Of a DNA stretch of 64,000 nucleotides, positions 32,422-41,010 are shown piece after piece. The stretch is taken from the NCBI RefSeq assembly GCF_002265875.1, contig NZ_NPFA01000006.1, positions 150 through 64,149 on the forward strand, given 5' to 3'. The notes under the pieces were generated by a model, which did no database searches, had not been told where the DNA came from, and was given only the letters and a program-made list of their open reading frames with translations. A program made the translations under genes and the position numbers. The DNA comes from Marinococcus halophilus (GTDB lineage: Bacteria > Bacillota > Bacilli > Bacillales > Marinococcaceae). Positions within the stretch are counted from its first letter, which is position 1, and every line of letters starts with the position of its first letter.

Positions 32422-33570
32422 TTATTTTTTAACGATTTGCACGCCCGCTTCTTTTTCAAGCACAAGATTGAAACCGGCCTTGCCCTTCTTCAGCACGGCC
32501 TGTCTCCAGCTTTCCTCGGGCGGGTCGAACAGCTGATGAAATTCCTTCTGCAGCTCTTTAGCATCTTTTTCTTTCTTTGCTCCGTACCAGTAATACTGGT
32601 TTTCATGTACCACTATATCGAGCGCCCTCATCTGGTCAGGCAGCCGGTTGCCGATCGTGCCAAACTCGAGCAGACAGGAGAAGATGTACTTGTCCGGATG
32701 CTTCCGGCTATAGACGTCCTTCACGTATTCTGCATCCTCGCCTTTAATTTCCCGTACGTCTGTCTTTTGCACGTCGTTGACCTCCGGATGGCCGAACTGC
32801 TTTCGGAGCTGCTTTTCTTTCCTTGGATCTGAATGCGGCACCTGCAGCCACAGCTGTTCGGCAGGACCAAGTCCGGTATGAATATCAATATGGACGACCG
32901 TTTCATACTCCTTTACCCATTCATCCATGTGCGCCAGAAGCTTTTCCACCGGCTCTTCATGAGCTGCGCCACCGTAAAAAATACCGGTCGGATACTGATA
33001 CTGTCCCATCGTTGCTGCTTTTTCCAACCCGGATACGCCGCGTTTAAACACCTTTGCCCCAAGTGCTCCCAAAAGATTTTTCCGCTGTTTTTTCCAGCTT
33101 TTCACTGGCCCCTCCGGCACAAAGTGCTTTTTTTCTTTTTCAAACCGTTCGTTCAATGAAGCAGGTACGCTGTTCCAGTCTTTGATAAAATTACGATTCA
33201 GGTCAACATTGTTTTCACTCACCCGCCGCCGGTTTTTCATTCCCCACGGATTTACCGCATGAACGAGCCGTAGGCCAGTCGTATTTGGATTCAGCTGCGT
33301 CAGATATTCATCGATAAACAGCTGCAGAAGCGCCGACCCTGCATATCCTTCAATTCCGTGTACGCCGGTGGTGACTACAATCAGCGTGTTTGAATGGTAT
33401 TTGGCGTCCGCTGCAATAATATCGGTGGTGTTATTGTTTTCCGGTTTTCCAACAGCGTACTGGGTCAGCGAAGCCTCAGGCCAGACCGCCGCTACGTCGG
33501 TGCTTCTTTTCCGGAAGGCTCTTCTTGCTTCCTCGTAGGTCGGGAAAAAGTATTGATCTGACGGTTTCAT
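32422..33570 (-). CDS. DUF2817 (M14-like metallocarboxypeptidase fold) protein
   Basis: A 382-residue protein of the DUF2817 family, related to zinc carboxypeptidases. TGVHGIEGYAGS near 68-79 supplies the His and Glu zinc ligands, NNVDLNRNF near 119-127 matches the substrate-binding Asn-Arg segment, and VHIDIHTGLGP holds the third ligand. The biological substrate is unknown. The start is ATG 33570, because GATAAAGGAGG sits seven bases ahead; a longer frame would add 17 residues that include this ribosome site. Divergent from the second glycosylase paralogue. Confidence 0.8.
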   Translation of the reverse strand: MKPSDQYFFPTYEEARRAFRKRSTDVAAVWPEASLTQYAVGKPENNNTTDIIAADAKYHSNTLIVVTTGVHGIEGYAGSALLQLFIDEYLTQLNPNTTGLRLVHAVNPWGMKNRRRVSENNVDLNRNFIKDWNSVPASLNERFEKEKKHFVPEGPVKSWKKQRKNLLGALGAKVFKRGVSGLEKAATMGQYQYPTGIFYGGAAHEEPVEKLLAHMDEWVKEYETVVHIDIHTGLGPAEQLWLQVPHSDPRKEKQLRKQFGHPEVNDVQKTDVREIKGEDAEYVKDVYSRKHPDKYIFSCLLEFGTIGNRLPDQMRALDIVVHENQYYWYGAKKEKDAKELQKEFHQLFDPPEESWRQAVLKKGKAGFNLVLEKEAGVQIVKK

Positions 33571-33674
33571 ATTGCTTCCTCCTTTATCAAAATTACTCTT
33601 ACGCTCATTATTCCTCGCCATTTCGGGTACAAACCTATTAGCGGCAAAAAGAAACTACAAAAAGGATGATAATT

Positions 33675-34301
33675 ATGCAGCTGCCTTCTTCTTTAGTACA
33701 ACTAGCCAACGAACGGATTGAACCATTCGATTGTGAAGGGTTTCTGCCGGGCGCCGGGCCGGCCGATGCCACGATCATGTTTGTTGGGGAAGCCCCGGGC
33801 GAAACTGAAATTCACAATGGCATTCCCTTCAGCGGCAGAGCAGGAGTCATTTTCGACTCGTATCTCGACGATTTGAACATCAAACGAGAAGACATTTATG
33901 TCACCAGTGCCGTGCGCAGCCGCCCCTATAAATGGGGACAGACCAGGGCCGGTGTGCGCCGGAAATACAACCGGACCCCGAACCAGAAGGAAATCCTCGC
34001 CCACGCGCCCGTATTGGATTACGAAATAAACCGGGTGCAGCCGCAGTGGATCGTGCCGATGGGAAAAATCGCTTACTGGCGGCTTCTTGGGACCAGCCCC
34101 AGACTGGGTGACGTTACTGGCAGAATACAGACGCATCCGATCCGACAGTGGGAGGAAGCGAACGAAGCGTACATTTGGACTGCCAGAAACTATAATATTT
34201 TTCCGATTTACCACCCAGCCGCGATTTTGTATAACCGCAGCCTCGAGCAAACGATGAAGGAATACCTGAACACGCTCGCCGCCCATGCGCTTCATATCTA
34301 A
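33675..34301 (+). CDS. uracil-DNA glycosylase superfamily protein, paralogue 2
   Basis: A 208-residue paralogue of the gene at 11220, equal in length and clearly alignable throughout: CEGFL, GEAPGETEI, DIYVT, SRPYKWG, RKYNRTPN, WRLLG, and IFPIYHPAAILYNRSLE. As in paralogue 1, the family 4 iron-sulfur cysteines are absent and the loop before RKYNRTPN is extended. The two may differ in substrate or condition of use. ATG 33675 is chosen because AAAGGATG lies eight bases ahead, and because it equals the paralogue's length; the ATG at 33666 overlaps that site. Confidence 0.78.
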   Translation: MQLPSSLVQLANERIEPFDCEGFLPGAGPADATIMFVGEAPGETEIHNGIPFSGRAGVIFDSYLDDLNIKREDIYVTSAVRSRPYKWGQTRAGVRRKYNRTPNQKEILAHAPVLDYEINRVQPQWIVPMGKIAYWRLLGTSPRLGDVTGRIQTHPIRQWEEANEAYIWTARNYNIFPIYHPAAILYNRSLEQTMKEYLNTLAAHALHI

Positions 34302-34343
34302 AAAGCTCCGGAGTACAGACATTTGCCTGTGTTCCGGAGCTTT
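34302..34343. terminator. bidirectional terminator between convergent genes
   Basis: AAAGCTCCGGA / TCCGGAGCTTT with an inner TACAG / CTGTG pairing. Confidence 0.85.
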
Positions 34344-34346
34344 GCA

Positions 34347-34946
34347 TTAATAGACTTCGTATGTCTGACCGGTCTGCTGCCCTTCGACACTTTTTTGATA
34401 TGCCAGGGAAACCTTATCTCCCGGTACGGGATCGAAACCGCGGAAAAAGCTGCCAAGCTTATCTGCCGATTCGGCCAGCAGGTTCGGACTGATGTTGTTA
34501 ATACGGATGTCTCTTGGCAGCTCAATGGCTGCAGAGGTGACAAAGCCTTTCACGGCGCCATTTGCCATCGCAGCGGAAGTCCCCTGAGGAATCGGGTCAT
34601 CCATCATGATTCCGGATGTAAGCGTGAAGCTGCCGCCGTCATTTACATATGGAATACCGAGCAGCACCAGGTTAATCTGGCCCTTCATTTTACTGTTGAT
34701 GGCCGTCTGGTTCTTTTCCGGAGTGAGCTCGGTGAGCGGAGCAAAACCGGCGCTCCCGGAGGCCGTAATAACTGCGTCCACACGGCCGGTGGATTCATAC
34801 ATTTGACGGATGCTTTCTTCATCTGTAATATCCACCTGCACGTCTCTTCCGTTTCTCCCGGCACAAAGAATATCGTGGTCATCCTTTAAGCGTTCATATA
34901 CCGCACTTCCGATCGTACCTGAAGCTCCAACTAATAATATGCGCAT
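34347..34946 (-). CDS. short-chain dehydrogenase-like protein without the catalytic tyrosine
   Basis: A 199-residue Rossmann protein: GASGTIG at 7-13, DVQVDITDEESI near 33-44 and the ASGSAGF strand. In classical SDR enzymes a Tyr-X3-Lys pair follows the catalytic Ser; here the region reads MANGAVKGF, with Asn at the Tyr position although the Lys is kept. Several short SDR-like families share this, so it may use another mechanism or only bind nucleotide. Start ATG 34946 follows AAAGGAAG; an upstream ATG adds eight residues that cover the ribosome site. Confidence 0.78.
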   Translation of the reverse strand: MRILLVGASGTIGSAVYERLKDDHDILCAGRNGRDVQVDITDEESIRQMYESTGRVDAVITASGSAGFAPLTELTPEKNQTAINSKMKGQINLVLLGIPYVNDGGSFTLTSGIMMDDPIPQGTSAAMANGAVKGFVTSAAIELPRDIRINNISPNLLAESADKLGSFFRGFDPVPGDKVSLAYQKSVEGQQTGQTYEVY

Positions 34947-35028
34947 GAAAATCTTCCTTTCTGTTTGCAAAATTCTCTACGCTGTATTGTTCCTCTTTTT
35001 TCCGGCTTACAAACACCAGCACGTTCCA

Positions 35029-36468
35029 TCATGTCCATTGCAGAGAATAAAGCTCCCACGCATCGACATGAAAAACAGCCGGCTGTTCTGCTGAAAATTG
35101 AAGCTCTCCTTCTTCCTGCTCCGGAAACAGGCGGGAGGTAGAAACGTATTCCCCGTCATTTACGAAAACTTCTACAGAAGAGCAGTCAAACAGGCAGCGA
35201 AGCGAACGCACACCGTTTACCCGACTGGTTCGGCGCACCGACCCGCCAGTGACCAGATCCGGCCGTTCAAAGGTAAGCGTCTGATCATCGGCGTCATAGG
35301 AAATATGAAAATAACGGCGCCAGGAGACGGTCCAGCTTTTATCTTTCTCCACTTCCAGATAAATTTCTGCTACTGGGGCATCCCACGACTGCCATACCAA
35401 CGCCTCATCATTTACAGCAACGACCGCCGAGGCGTTCCTCCCGCGCAGCTGCCGGCACTCTTCAATCGGCTGCTGGTACAGATGTCCGTTTTGCATCGTC
35501 AGCTCCCGGGGGACCGTCAGACAGTGAACCCAGCCATCGGCAATCGTCGGATGCACCTGTTCCTGCTGGTCCGGGACGCCCATCCAGCCAATCAGCAGAC
35601 GCCGGCCCTGCTCATCCAGAAACGACTGCGGGGCGTAAAATTCAAAGCCCAGGTCAATTTCACGAAACTCCCCGTGGGAAAATGTGCCCGTTTCCGGGGC
35701 GAATTCACCGGTAAAAATGCCGGTCTGATACTGATTCTGGTACCGGTACGCTTCTGCTTCAAGGCCCTGTGGAGACACAAGCAGCACCCGGGAGCCACCC
35801 AGCTCGAAAAAGTCCGGGCATTCCCACATATAGCCAAAGGAAGCACTCAGCGTAGCGTCCTTTCCGGCTAGCGGCCCGAGAAACTCCCATTCCCGCAGGT
35901 CCCTCGAGCGGTAAAGCAGTACCTGTCCTTCCAGGTCAAGACGCTGGGCACCGATTACAAGCCACCACACTCCGGCTTCAAACCATACTTTTGGATCGCG
36001 GACGTGAGCGGTATAGCCTTCCGGCTGATAAATCACCGGACCGTGCTTTTCAAACTCCACTCCGTCGCTTGAAACCGCAAGACACTGGTAGCTCGTCCGG
36101 TTCCCGTGTTCATCCTTGACGTTTCCGGTATAAAACAAGTATAGAAAACCCTCATGTGCTACCGCGCTGCCGGAATAGCAGCCGTTTTTTTCAAAATCAT
36201 ACACCGGTGCGAGCGCTGGGGGCAGAAGCTCCCAATGAACCCAATCCCGGCTCACCGCGTGTCCCCACCATTTGCTGCCGTGACCGGTATGAAACGGCAT
36301 CCACTGGTAAAACACATGATTCACTCCCTGCCACTGCACAAGTCCATTCGGATCATTCATTAAGCCTGCTGGAGGCATCAGGTGAAACTGCTGTCGAAAG
36401 GGACCTGCCGCTTCGACCGTTTGCACTATTTGGTCTGCTTCTTTTCGAAGAGCGTGCTCCTCTTTCAT
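35029..36468 (-). CDS. sacA: sucrose-6-phosphate hydrolase (GH32)
   Basis: A 479-residue glycoside hydrolase family 32 enzyme. The nucleophile is Asp39 in LMNDPNG, the transition-state stabiliser is Asp in HVRDPKVW, and the acid/base Glu is in MWECPDFF. A C-terminal beta-sandwich follows (about 330-479). It cleaves sucrose-6-phosphate delivered by the PTS gene directly upstream. GGGAGGAAGCA precedes ATG 36468, only 10 bases after the PTS stop; longer frames read back into that gene and are not real. Confidence 0.93.
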   Translation of the reverse strand: MKEEHALRKEADQIVQTVEAAGPFRQQFHLMPPAGLMNDPNGLVQWQGVNHVFYQWMPFHTGHGSKWWGHAVSRDWVHWELLPPALAPVYDFEKNGCYSGSAVAHEGFLYLFYTGNVKDEHGNRTSYQCLAVSSDGVEFEKHGPVIYQPEGYTAHVRDPKVWFEAGVWWLVIGAQRLDLEGQVLLYRSRDLREWEFLGPLAGKDATLSASFGYMWECPDFFELGGSRVLLVSPQGLEAEAYRYQNQYQTGIFTGEFAPETGTFSHGEFREIDLGFEFYAPQSFLDEQGRRLLIGWMGVPDQQEQVHPTIADGWVHCLTVPRELTMQNGHLYQQPIEECRQLRGRNASAVVAVNDEALVWQSWDAPVAEIYLEVEKDKSWTVSWRRYFHISYDADDQTLTFERPDLVTGGSVRRTSRVNGVRSLRCLFDCSSVEVFVNDGEYVSTSRLFPEQEEGELQFSAEQPAVFHVDAWELYSLQWT

Positions 36469-36478
36469 TGCTTCCTCC

Positions 36479-37918
36479 CTATACAGCTTTTTCTTCACTG
36501 TCTTTTTCTGTTTTTGTCTCTTCTTTCTTCGGCTGCTGTTCTTCTTCCTGCCAGCCGAGCAGCCACGCTGCTGTAAACGCGCCGCCCACAGCAACCAATA
36601 TACCGATGGCATAGTTAATTGGGTCATTTGCGATCGCAAACATTGGAAGCCCGGTCACCCCGATACCGTTTGCTGTAACGTTTGTAATCGTCACGTACGC
36701 ACCACCAAGAGCGCCACCAATTGCAGCACCGATAAACGGACGGCGGTAGCGGAGGTTAACCCCGAAGATGACCGGCTCCGTGATGCCCAGAAAGGCCGCG
36801 AATGCTGACGGACCAGCAATTTCCTTCATTTTTTTGCTCTTCGTCTTCACCCATACGGCAAGACCGGCTCCGCCTTGGGCGACGTTAGCCATTGCCCATA
36901 TAGGGAGGAGGTAGTTAAAGCCGACCTGGCCGAGAATTTCTGCTTCGATCGCGTGAAAGCTGTGGTGCACGCCGGTTAAAACGATGAGCGAATACAGGCC
37001 GCCAAACACGAGACCGGCAAAACCGGCACCAGAATCATATAAAAACGACAGCGACGTGGTTACACCTTCACCGAGCAGACGGCCAATCGGACCGACGACC
37101 ATCAATGCTACAAAGCCGGTGGTCATGATTGTTAAAAAAGGTGTCACAAGCAGGTCGACCATATTCGGAACAACCTTGCGGAACAGCCTTTCGAGCCAGC
37201 ACATCACGTACACCGTCAGGAGCACTGGTATAACCGTTCCCTGATAGCCAAGCAGCTCGATATTCATGCCCGCAAAATTGAGCATTTCCGGCTCGACGCC
37301 GCCTTCCTGAAGTCCCCACGGATTCAAAAGAGTTGGGTGGGTCATAATCCCGCCGACCACAGCTCCTAAATACGTATTCCCGCCGAATTCACGTGCAGCG
37401 CTGTAGCCGATCAAAATCGGTAGAATAATAAAGGCAGCTGAGGAAAACATATCAAGCAGAATGTATAGGGAACTGTCTCCATCCGCCCACCCGAATCGGT
37501 TCATAAGATTTAAAAGGCCCATCAGCATGCCAGCGGCGACAATCGCCGGAATAATTGGTACAAAAATATTGGAAAGTACTTTCGCAAATCGTGAGACCGG
37601 ATTCATTTTCTTTTTTACAGCTTCATTATGATCCATTTGCTTTTGTTTATGCTCTGCGGACTCGTCATCAAGGCCAATTTCTTCGGCAAATGGCTGAAAT
37701 ACCTTATTAACCGTGCCGGTCCCAAAGATAATCTGAAATTGGCCGGAGCTTGAAAAGGCTCCTTTTACGCCCTCCAGATCTTCAATTTCCTGCTTATTGA
37801 TTTTGCTCTCATCGTCAATAACCAGCCGGAGCCTCGTGGCGCAGTGGCTGGCACTGATAATATTATCTTTTCCGCCAAGGAGCGGTACCAGTTCTTTTGC
37901 TATTTGTTTATGATCCAT
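36479..37918 (-). CDS. sacP: sucrose-specific PTS transporter, EIIBC
   Basis: A 479-residue phosphotransferase permease. The EIIB domain (about 1-90) has the phosphorylated Cys26 in SASHCATRLRL; the EIIC domain (about 110-460) has about ten membrane helices, including the GITEPVIFGV motif. No EIIA is fused, so a separate EIIA (usually the glucose-type one) must supply phosphate. It imports sucrose as sucrose-6-phosphate. It forms an operon with sacA, under antitermination by the RAT element upstream and the SacT-type protein. Confidence 0.93.
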   Translation of the reverse strand: MDHKQIAKELVPLLGGKDNIISASHCATRLRLVIDDESKINKQEIEDLEGVKGAFSSSGQFQIIFGTGTVNKVFQPFAEEIGLDDESAEHKQKQMDHNEAVKKKMNPVSRFAKVLSNIFVPIIPAIVAAGMLMGLLNLMNRFGWADGDSSLYILLDMFSSAAFIILPILIGYSAAREFGGNTYLGAVVGGIMTHPTLLNPWGLQEGGVEPEMLNFAGMNIELLGYQGTVIPVLLTVYVMCWLERLFRKVVPNMVDLLVTPFLTIMTTGFVALMVVGPIGRLLGEGVTTSLSFLYDSGAGFAGLVFGGLYSLIVLTGVHHSFHAIEAEILGQVGFNYLLPIWAMANVAQGGAGLAVWVKTKSKKMKEIAGPSAFAAFLGITEPVIFGVNLRYRRPFIGAAIGGALGGAYVTITNVTANGIGVTGLPMFAIANDPINYAIGILVAVGGAFTAAWLLGWQEEEQQPKKEETKTEKDSEEKAV

Positions 37919-37962
37919 CAGGAAACTCCCTCCGCTAAACTAACGGAAGCTGTTTTTAGACA

Positions 37963-38034
37963 TAAAAAAGACCCAAAACGAGAAGGGTCAACGTGTGCCT
38001 AGGATACACGTGTCCTGTTCTCATTTTGGGTCTT
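37963..38034 (-). terminator. antitermination-controlled leader terminator of sacPA
   Basis: On the minus strand AAGACCCAAAA pairs with TTTTGGGTCTT, with a long middle hairpin (ACACGTGTATCC / GGCACACGT), then TTTTTT. Its 5' arm overlaps the RAT element. Confidence 0.9.
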
Positions 38035-38060
38035 GCCTGCCCGTAGCAGTAACAACTCCC
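38030..38060 (-). promoter_or_regulatory. ribonucleic antiterminator (RAT) of the sucrose operon
   Basis: The minus strand carries GTTGTTACTGCTACGGGCAG followed by GCAAGAC, matching the conserved RAT of the SacT/SacY/LicT family. When the antiterminator protein binds, the RAT hairpin excludes the overlapping terminator. Confidence 0.92.
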
Positions 38061-38125
38061 GATATGTGTAATGTACAGAAAGTATACAAAAAGAAAAGAT
38101 TCATGTCAACGCTTTCTTTTCATTT

Positions 38126-38962
38126 CTATGAAATCGACTGGTTCGATAAAATTCGCTGAATATGAAGCGCAATATAGCCGATTTCCGGCAGAGGAAACGG
38201 CAGTCCCGCCTCTTGTTTAACGTAATCAGCCAGCTCGTATGCAACAGCATAGGCTTTTTCATATTTCGTCTGGATCAGCTCGAGCATTTCGGGATCCATA
38301 TCATCAAACACTTTGCCGTCCTCTGCTCTTGAGAGTGCGAAGTTTAAATGAACGACGAGCCGGTGATACGACATACCCCGGTCCGCAAGCTCGAGTCCGG
38401 CACGGTCTTCTACAATTTGAATCAGCTCCTGGATCAGTGAGGTTCTGTGCATCGTCTCCTCCATCGATCCGGTCTGCAGCTTCGCCGTATGCAGATGCAG
38501 CGCAATGTGCCCTGCTTCATCCTCCGGCAGCTCGACTCCCAGATCTTTTTTGATCTTCTGAATGGCCCAGACACCGATGCTGTATTCTTCCTGATAAAGA
38601 GCCTTAATTTCATGGAGGAGCTTATTTTCTATGGTAAACCCTTGCTTAATACGCTCGAGTGCAAACGCCAGGTGATCAATGATGGAAATATGAATATGGT
38701 CACTGAGCGGCAGATGCATTACCCCTTCCGCGTAGCTGATAATTTCTTCCCCAACTTCAATAACTTCAATTGGCAGAGTCTTCAAAAGCTGCTCAAATTT
38801 TGGTGTCTCTTCTTCCATACTGAAAATCTTTTCAATCTTCTTTTGATTAACGGGATCATTTTTGCCTTTTTGAAATCCAATCCCCGGACCGAAAATGATC
38901 TTCTCCCGGTCACCGTGATGGACGACTACCGCATTGTTGTTCAGTACACGCAGGATCTTCAT
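38126..38962 (-). CDS. sacT: transcription antiterminator, BglG/SacT family
   Basis: A 278-residue protein: an N-terminal RNA-binding CAT domain (about 1-57, starting MKILRVLNNNAVVV and including GPGIGFQKGKND), then two PTS regulation domains, PRD1 (about 65-170) and PRD2 (about 171-278), each with paired conserved His residues (HIHISIIDH, GHIALHLHTA; YHRLVVHLNF, GYIALHIQRI). Phosphorylation of these by PTS proteins sets activity. It lies immediately upstream of the RAT it should recognise. AAAGGAGG precedes the ATG. Confidence 0.92.
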   Translation of the reverse strand: MKILRVLNNNAVVVHHGDREKIIFGPGIGFQKGKNDPVNQKKIEKIFSMEEETPKFEQLLKTLPIEVIEVGEEIISYAEGVMHLPLSDHIHISIIDHLAFALERIKQGFTIENKLLHEIKALYQEEYSIGVWAIQKIKKDLGVELPEDEAGHIALHLHTAKLQTGSMEETMHRTSLIQELIQIVEDRAGLELADRGMSYHRLVVHLNFALSRAEDGKVFDDMDPEMLELIQTKYEKAYAVAYELADYVKQEAGLPFPLPEIGYIALHIQRILSNQSIS

Positions 38963-39051
38963 GCACCGGCCTCCTTTCCTTCGATACTATATCACCCTCC
39001 GGCCGAGATTTCACGCGGGGGAACATACGTCTTTCCCGGAAAAGTTAACAC

Positions 39052-39085
39052 AAAAAGCCGCCGGACGTATAACCCGGCGGCTTTT
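39052..39085 (-). terminator. intrinsic terminator of the glycerol dehydrogenase gene
   Basis: AAAAGCCGCCGGG / CCGGCGGCTTTTT on the minus strand. Confidence 0.85.
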
Positions 39086-39103
39086 AGGACTATGCAGATA
39101 CAT

Positions 39104-40222
39104 TTATTTTAAGCCGTGCTCTTTTTTGTACGCTTTCGCGTATTGGTCGGCTGCCTGCATGGCGCTTACAACGTCATAAGGCGTTAGCGCAAACGGCATA
39201 TTGTGGCTGCTTTCCCCTTCGGTTAAAGCCGCTTCCGCCACTTTCATTAATTCATCCTCCGAGGCATCTCCGAGGTGCAGATCCTCAAGCGTAATCGGCA
39301 GCTCCAGTTGGTAATACAGATCCACATACTTTTCAAACTCTTCTTTCGAACGGTTCTCAAGGGTCAGCTGGCTCAGGGTGCCAAAGGCTACCTTTTCCCC
39401 GTGCGTCATATGATGCACCTCTCCGTCGAGAACGGTAAATCCATTGTGAATCGCATGCGCAAGCGCAAGGCCCCCGCTTTCAAAACCAAGGCCGCTCAAC
39501 AGCGTATTTGCTTCAACAATCTGCTCAAGGGCATGGGTAACAATCTGTCTTTTGTTGGATTCATATGCAAGAAGCCCATACTGAAACAGCGTTTCTTCAC
39601 ATTTTTCTGCGATTGCTGCGCCGGCAATCGTGGAAAGCCCACCGGACATGGCATTGGCGTTTGCCTGAATAGCCATGCGCGCTTCCACCCATGTAGCCAT
39701 CGCGTCCGCTATACCGGAGGCGAGAAAACGAGGGGGTGCGCCGGCAATGATTTTGGAATCCATTACAATCAAATCCGGATTTTTTGAGTAAAAGCGGTAC
39801 GATTCAAATACGCCTTCATCCGAGTAAATGACAGAAAGGGCGCTCGTCGGAGCATCGGTAGAAGCCGTCGTCGGAACAATGACGCAGTAAGCATCCGGAA
39901 TCTGGTCGCGCACCCCTTTGGCCGTGTCGAGCGTTTTGCCGCCGCCGACAGCAACGATCATTTCTGCCCCAGCCGATTTGGCTTCCTCAGTAATCCGGTT
40001 GATTTCCCCAGTGGACGCTTCACCGTTAAAGGTAATGTTTACAGCGTCGATGCTTTGTTGCTTGAGGCTTTCCACCACACGGTTACCAGCCAGATTCCAT
40101 ACAAATTCATCTGCAATAACAACTGCTTTACTGCCCATTCCTTTTACATAGGAGCCTACTTCATCGACTACGTCGACGCCCTGCACGTATTTATTTGGAC
40201 TGATAAATACTTTATTTCCCAT
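39104..40222 (-). CDS. gldA: glycerol dehydrogenase
   Basis: A 371-residue iron/zinc-type polyol dehydrogenase. NAD is bound at [14 protein letters not shown] near 91-104; the metal ligands are Asp in GIADAMATW near 172 and His residues in LAHAIHNG and MTHGEKVA. It oxidises glycerol to dihydroxyacetone. ATG 40222 is chosen because ACTGGAGGAATCC lies just ahead; an upstream ATG adds eleven lysine-rich residues that cover the ribosome site. A monocistronic gene with its own terminator. Confidence 0.9.
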   Translation of the reverse strand: MGNKVFISPNKYVQGVDVVDEVGSYVKGMGSKAVVIADEFVWNLAGNRVVESLKQQSIDAVNITFNGEASTGEINRITEEAKSAGAEMIVAVGGGKTLDTAKGVRDQIPDAYCVIVPTTASTDAPTSALSVIYSDEGVFESYRFYSKNPDLIVMDSKIIAGAPPRFLASGIADAMATWVEARMAIQANANAMSGGLSTIAGAAIAEKCEETLFQYGLLAYESNKRQIVTHALEQIVEANTLLSGLGFESGGLALAHAIHNGFTVLDGEVHHMTHGEKVAFGTLSQLTLENRSKEEFEKYVDLYYQLELPITLEDLHLGDASEDELMKVAEAALTEGESSHNMPFALTPYDVVSAMQAADQYAKAYKKEHGLK

Positions 40223-40330
40223 TTTGGATTCCTCCAGTTTTAATTTTTTATTCACTCGTTGTCTTCCCTAATACGCGTTATTTTACGCATCAATATTTAA
40301 GAACTTATGTTCGATTAAAGGTTGTCATTT

Positions 40331-40360
40331 TTTACATTAACTGCCTTTTGTACATACGAT
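40331..40360 (+). promoter_or_regulatory. candidate promoter of the sigma-like factor gene
   Basis: TTTACA (40331-40336) and TACGAT (40355-40360) separated by 18 bases, 20 bases before the start codon. Confidence 0.35.
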
Positions 40361-40379
40361 CTACAAGGAGGTATGCGCA

Positions 40380-40898
40380 TTGACAATAGCATTTCATCAG
40401 CAAAAGCTCATTCAGCATTTTTTTGACTCCCCTGACCATCAATACCTGTGGAGTAACGGCGACACACATCAACTCGACGAGGCATTCCGCGACTTTTTTC
40501 TGGATGTTAAAAAGCGGGTCTTCATGCAGAAAACGATTTACTGGGCGGCCGTGCACTATGATAAACGGGAGAGAAAGCACCGGGAGCGGTTTCCGCTGGC
40601 TGTAGATAACGATGAGGAAGCGTCCGCCACACCTCTTCCAGCTGTTTCTTTCACAGACCAGTACCGCAGCCGTTCACGGGAGCTTGCCGGCCATATTGAA
40701 AATCCGGAGCTTTATGACATTATTCAGCAGAGGCCGGAAAAGGAACAAGCCGTATTATACGCCTTATTTATTGAAGGCCGTACAATAACAGAAACAGCCA
40801 GGGCAATGAGCATATCCCAGCAGGCCGTTTCGAAAATTAAACAAAAATCTCTCCGCATCCTAAAAACTCAGCTCGAAACCATTCGTAGCTTCCCTTGA
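40380..40898 (+). CDS. sigma-70-like regulatory protein (region 4 HTH)
   Basis: A 172-residue protein. The C-terminal part (about 115-170) is a sigma region 4-type helix-turn-helix: RPEKEQAVLYALFIEGRTIT then ETARAMSISQQAVSKIKQKSL. The N-terminal half is charged and aromatic (LDEAFRDFFLDVKKRV) and may be a divergent region 2, as in small phage-like sigma factors and the B. subtilis YvrI type. No anti-sigma gene is adjacent. The start is TTG 40380 with AAGGAGG eight bases ahead. Target genes unknown. Confidence 0.65.
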   Translation: MTIAFHQQKLIQHFFDSPDHQYLWSNGDTHQLDEAFRDFFLDVKKRVFMQKTIYWAAVHYDKRERKHRERFPLAVDNDEEASATPLPAVSFTDQYRSRSRELAGHIENPELYDIIQQRPEKEQAVLYALFIEGRTITETARAMSISQQAVSKIKQKSLRILKTQLETIRSFP

Positions 40899-41010
40899 TA
40901 AGTAAATCTTGTTTGTTCTTATCTCTATTTACAGGAATTCCTTGAAAACAGTGTCGGACAGGCCCTGAAAAATGTATAATAGATACAACCTTACTTGAAG
41001 GAGGATACAT

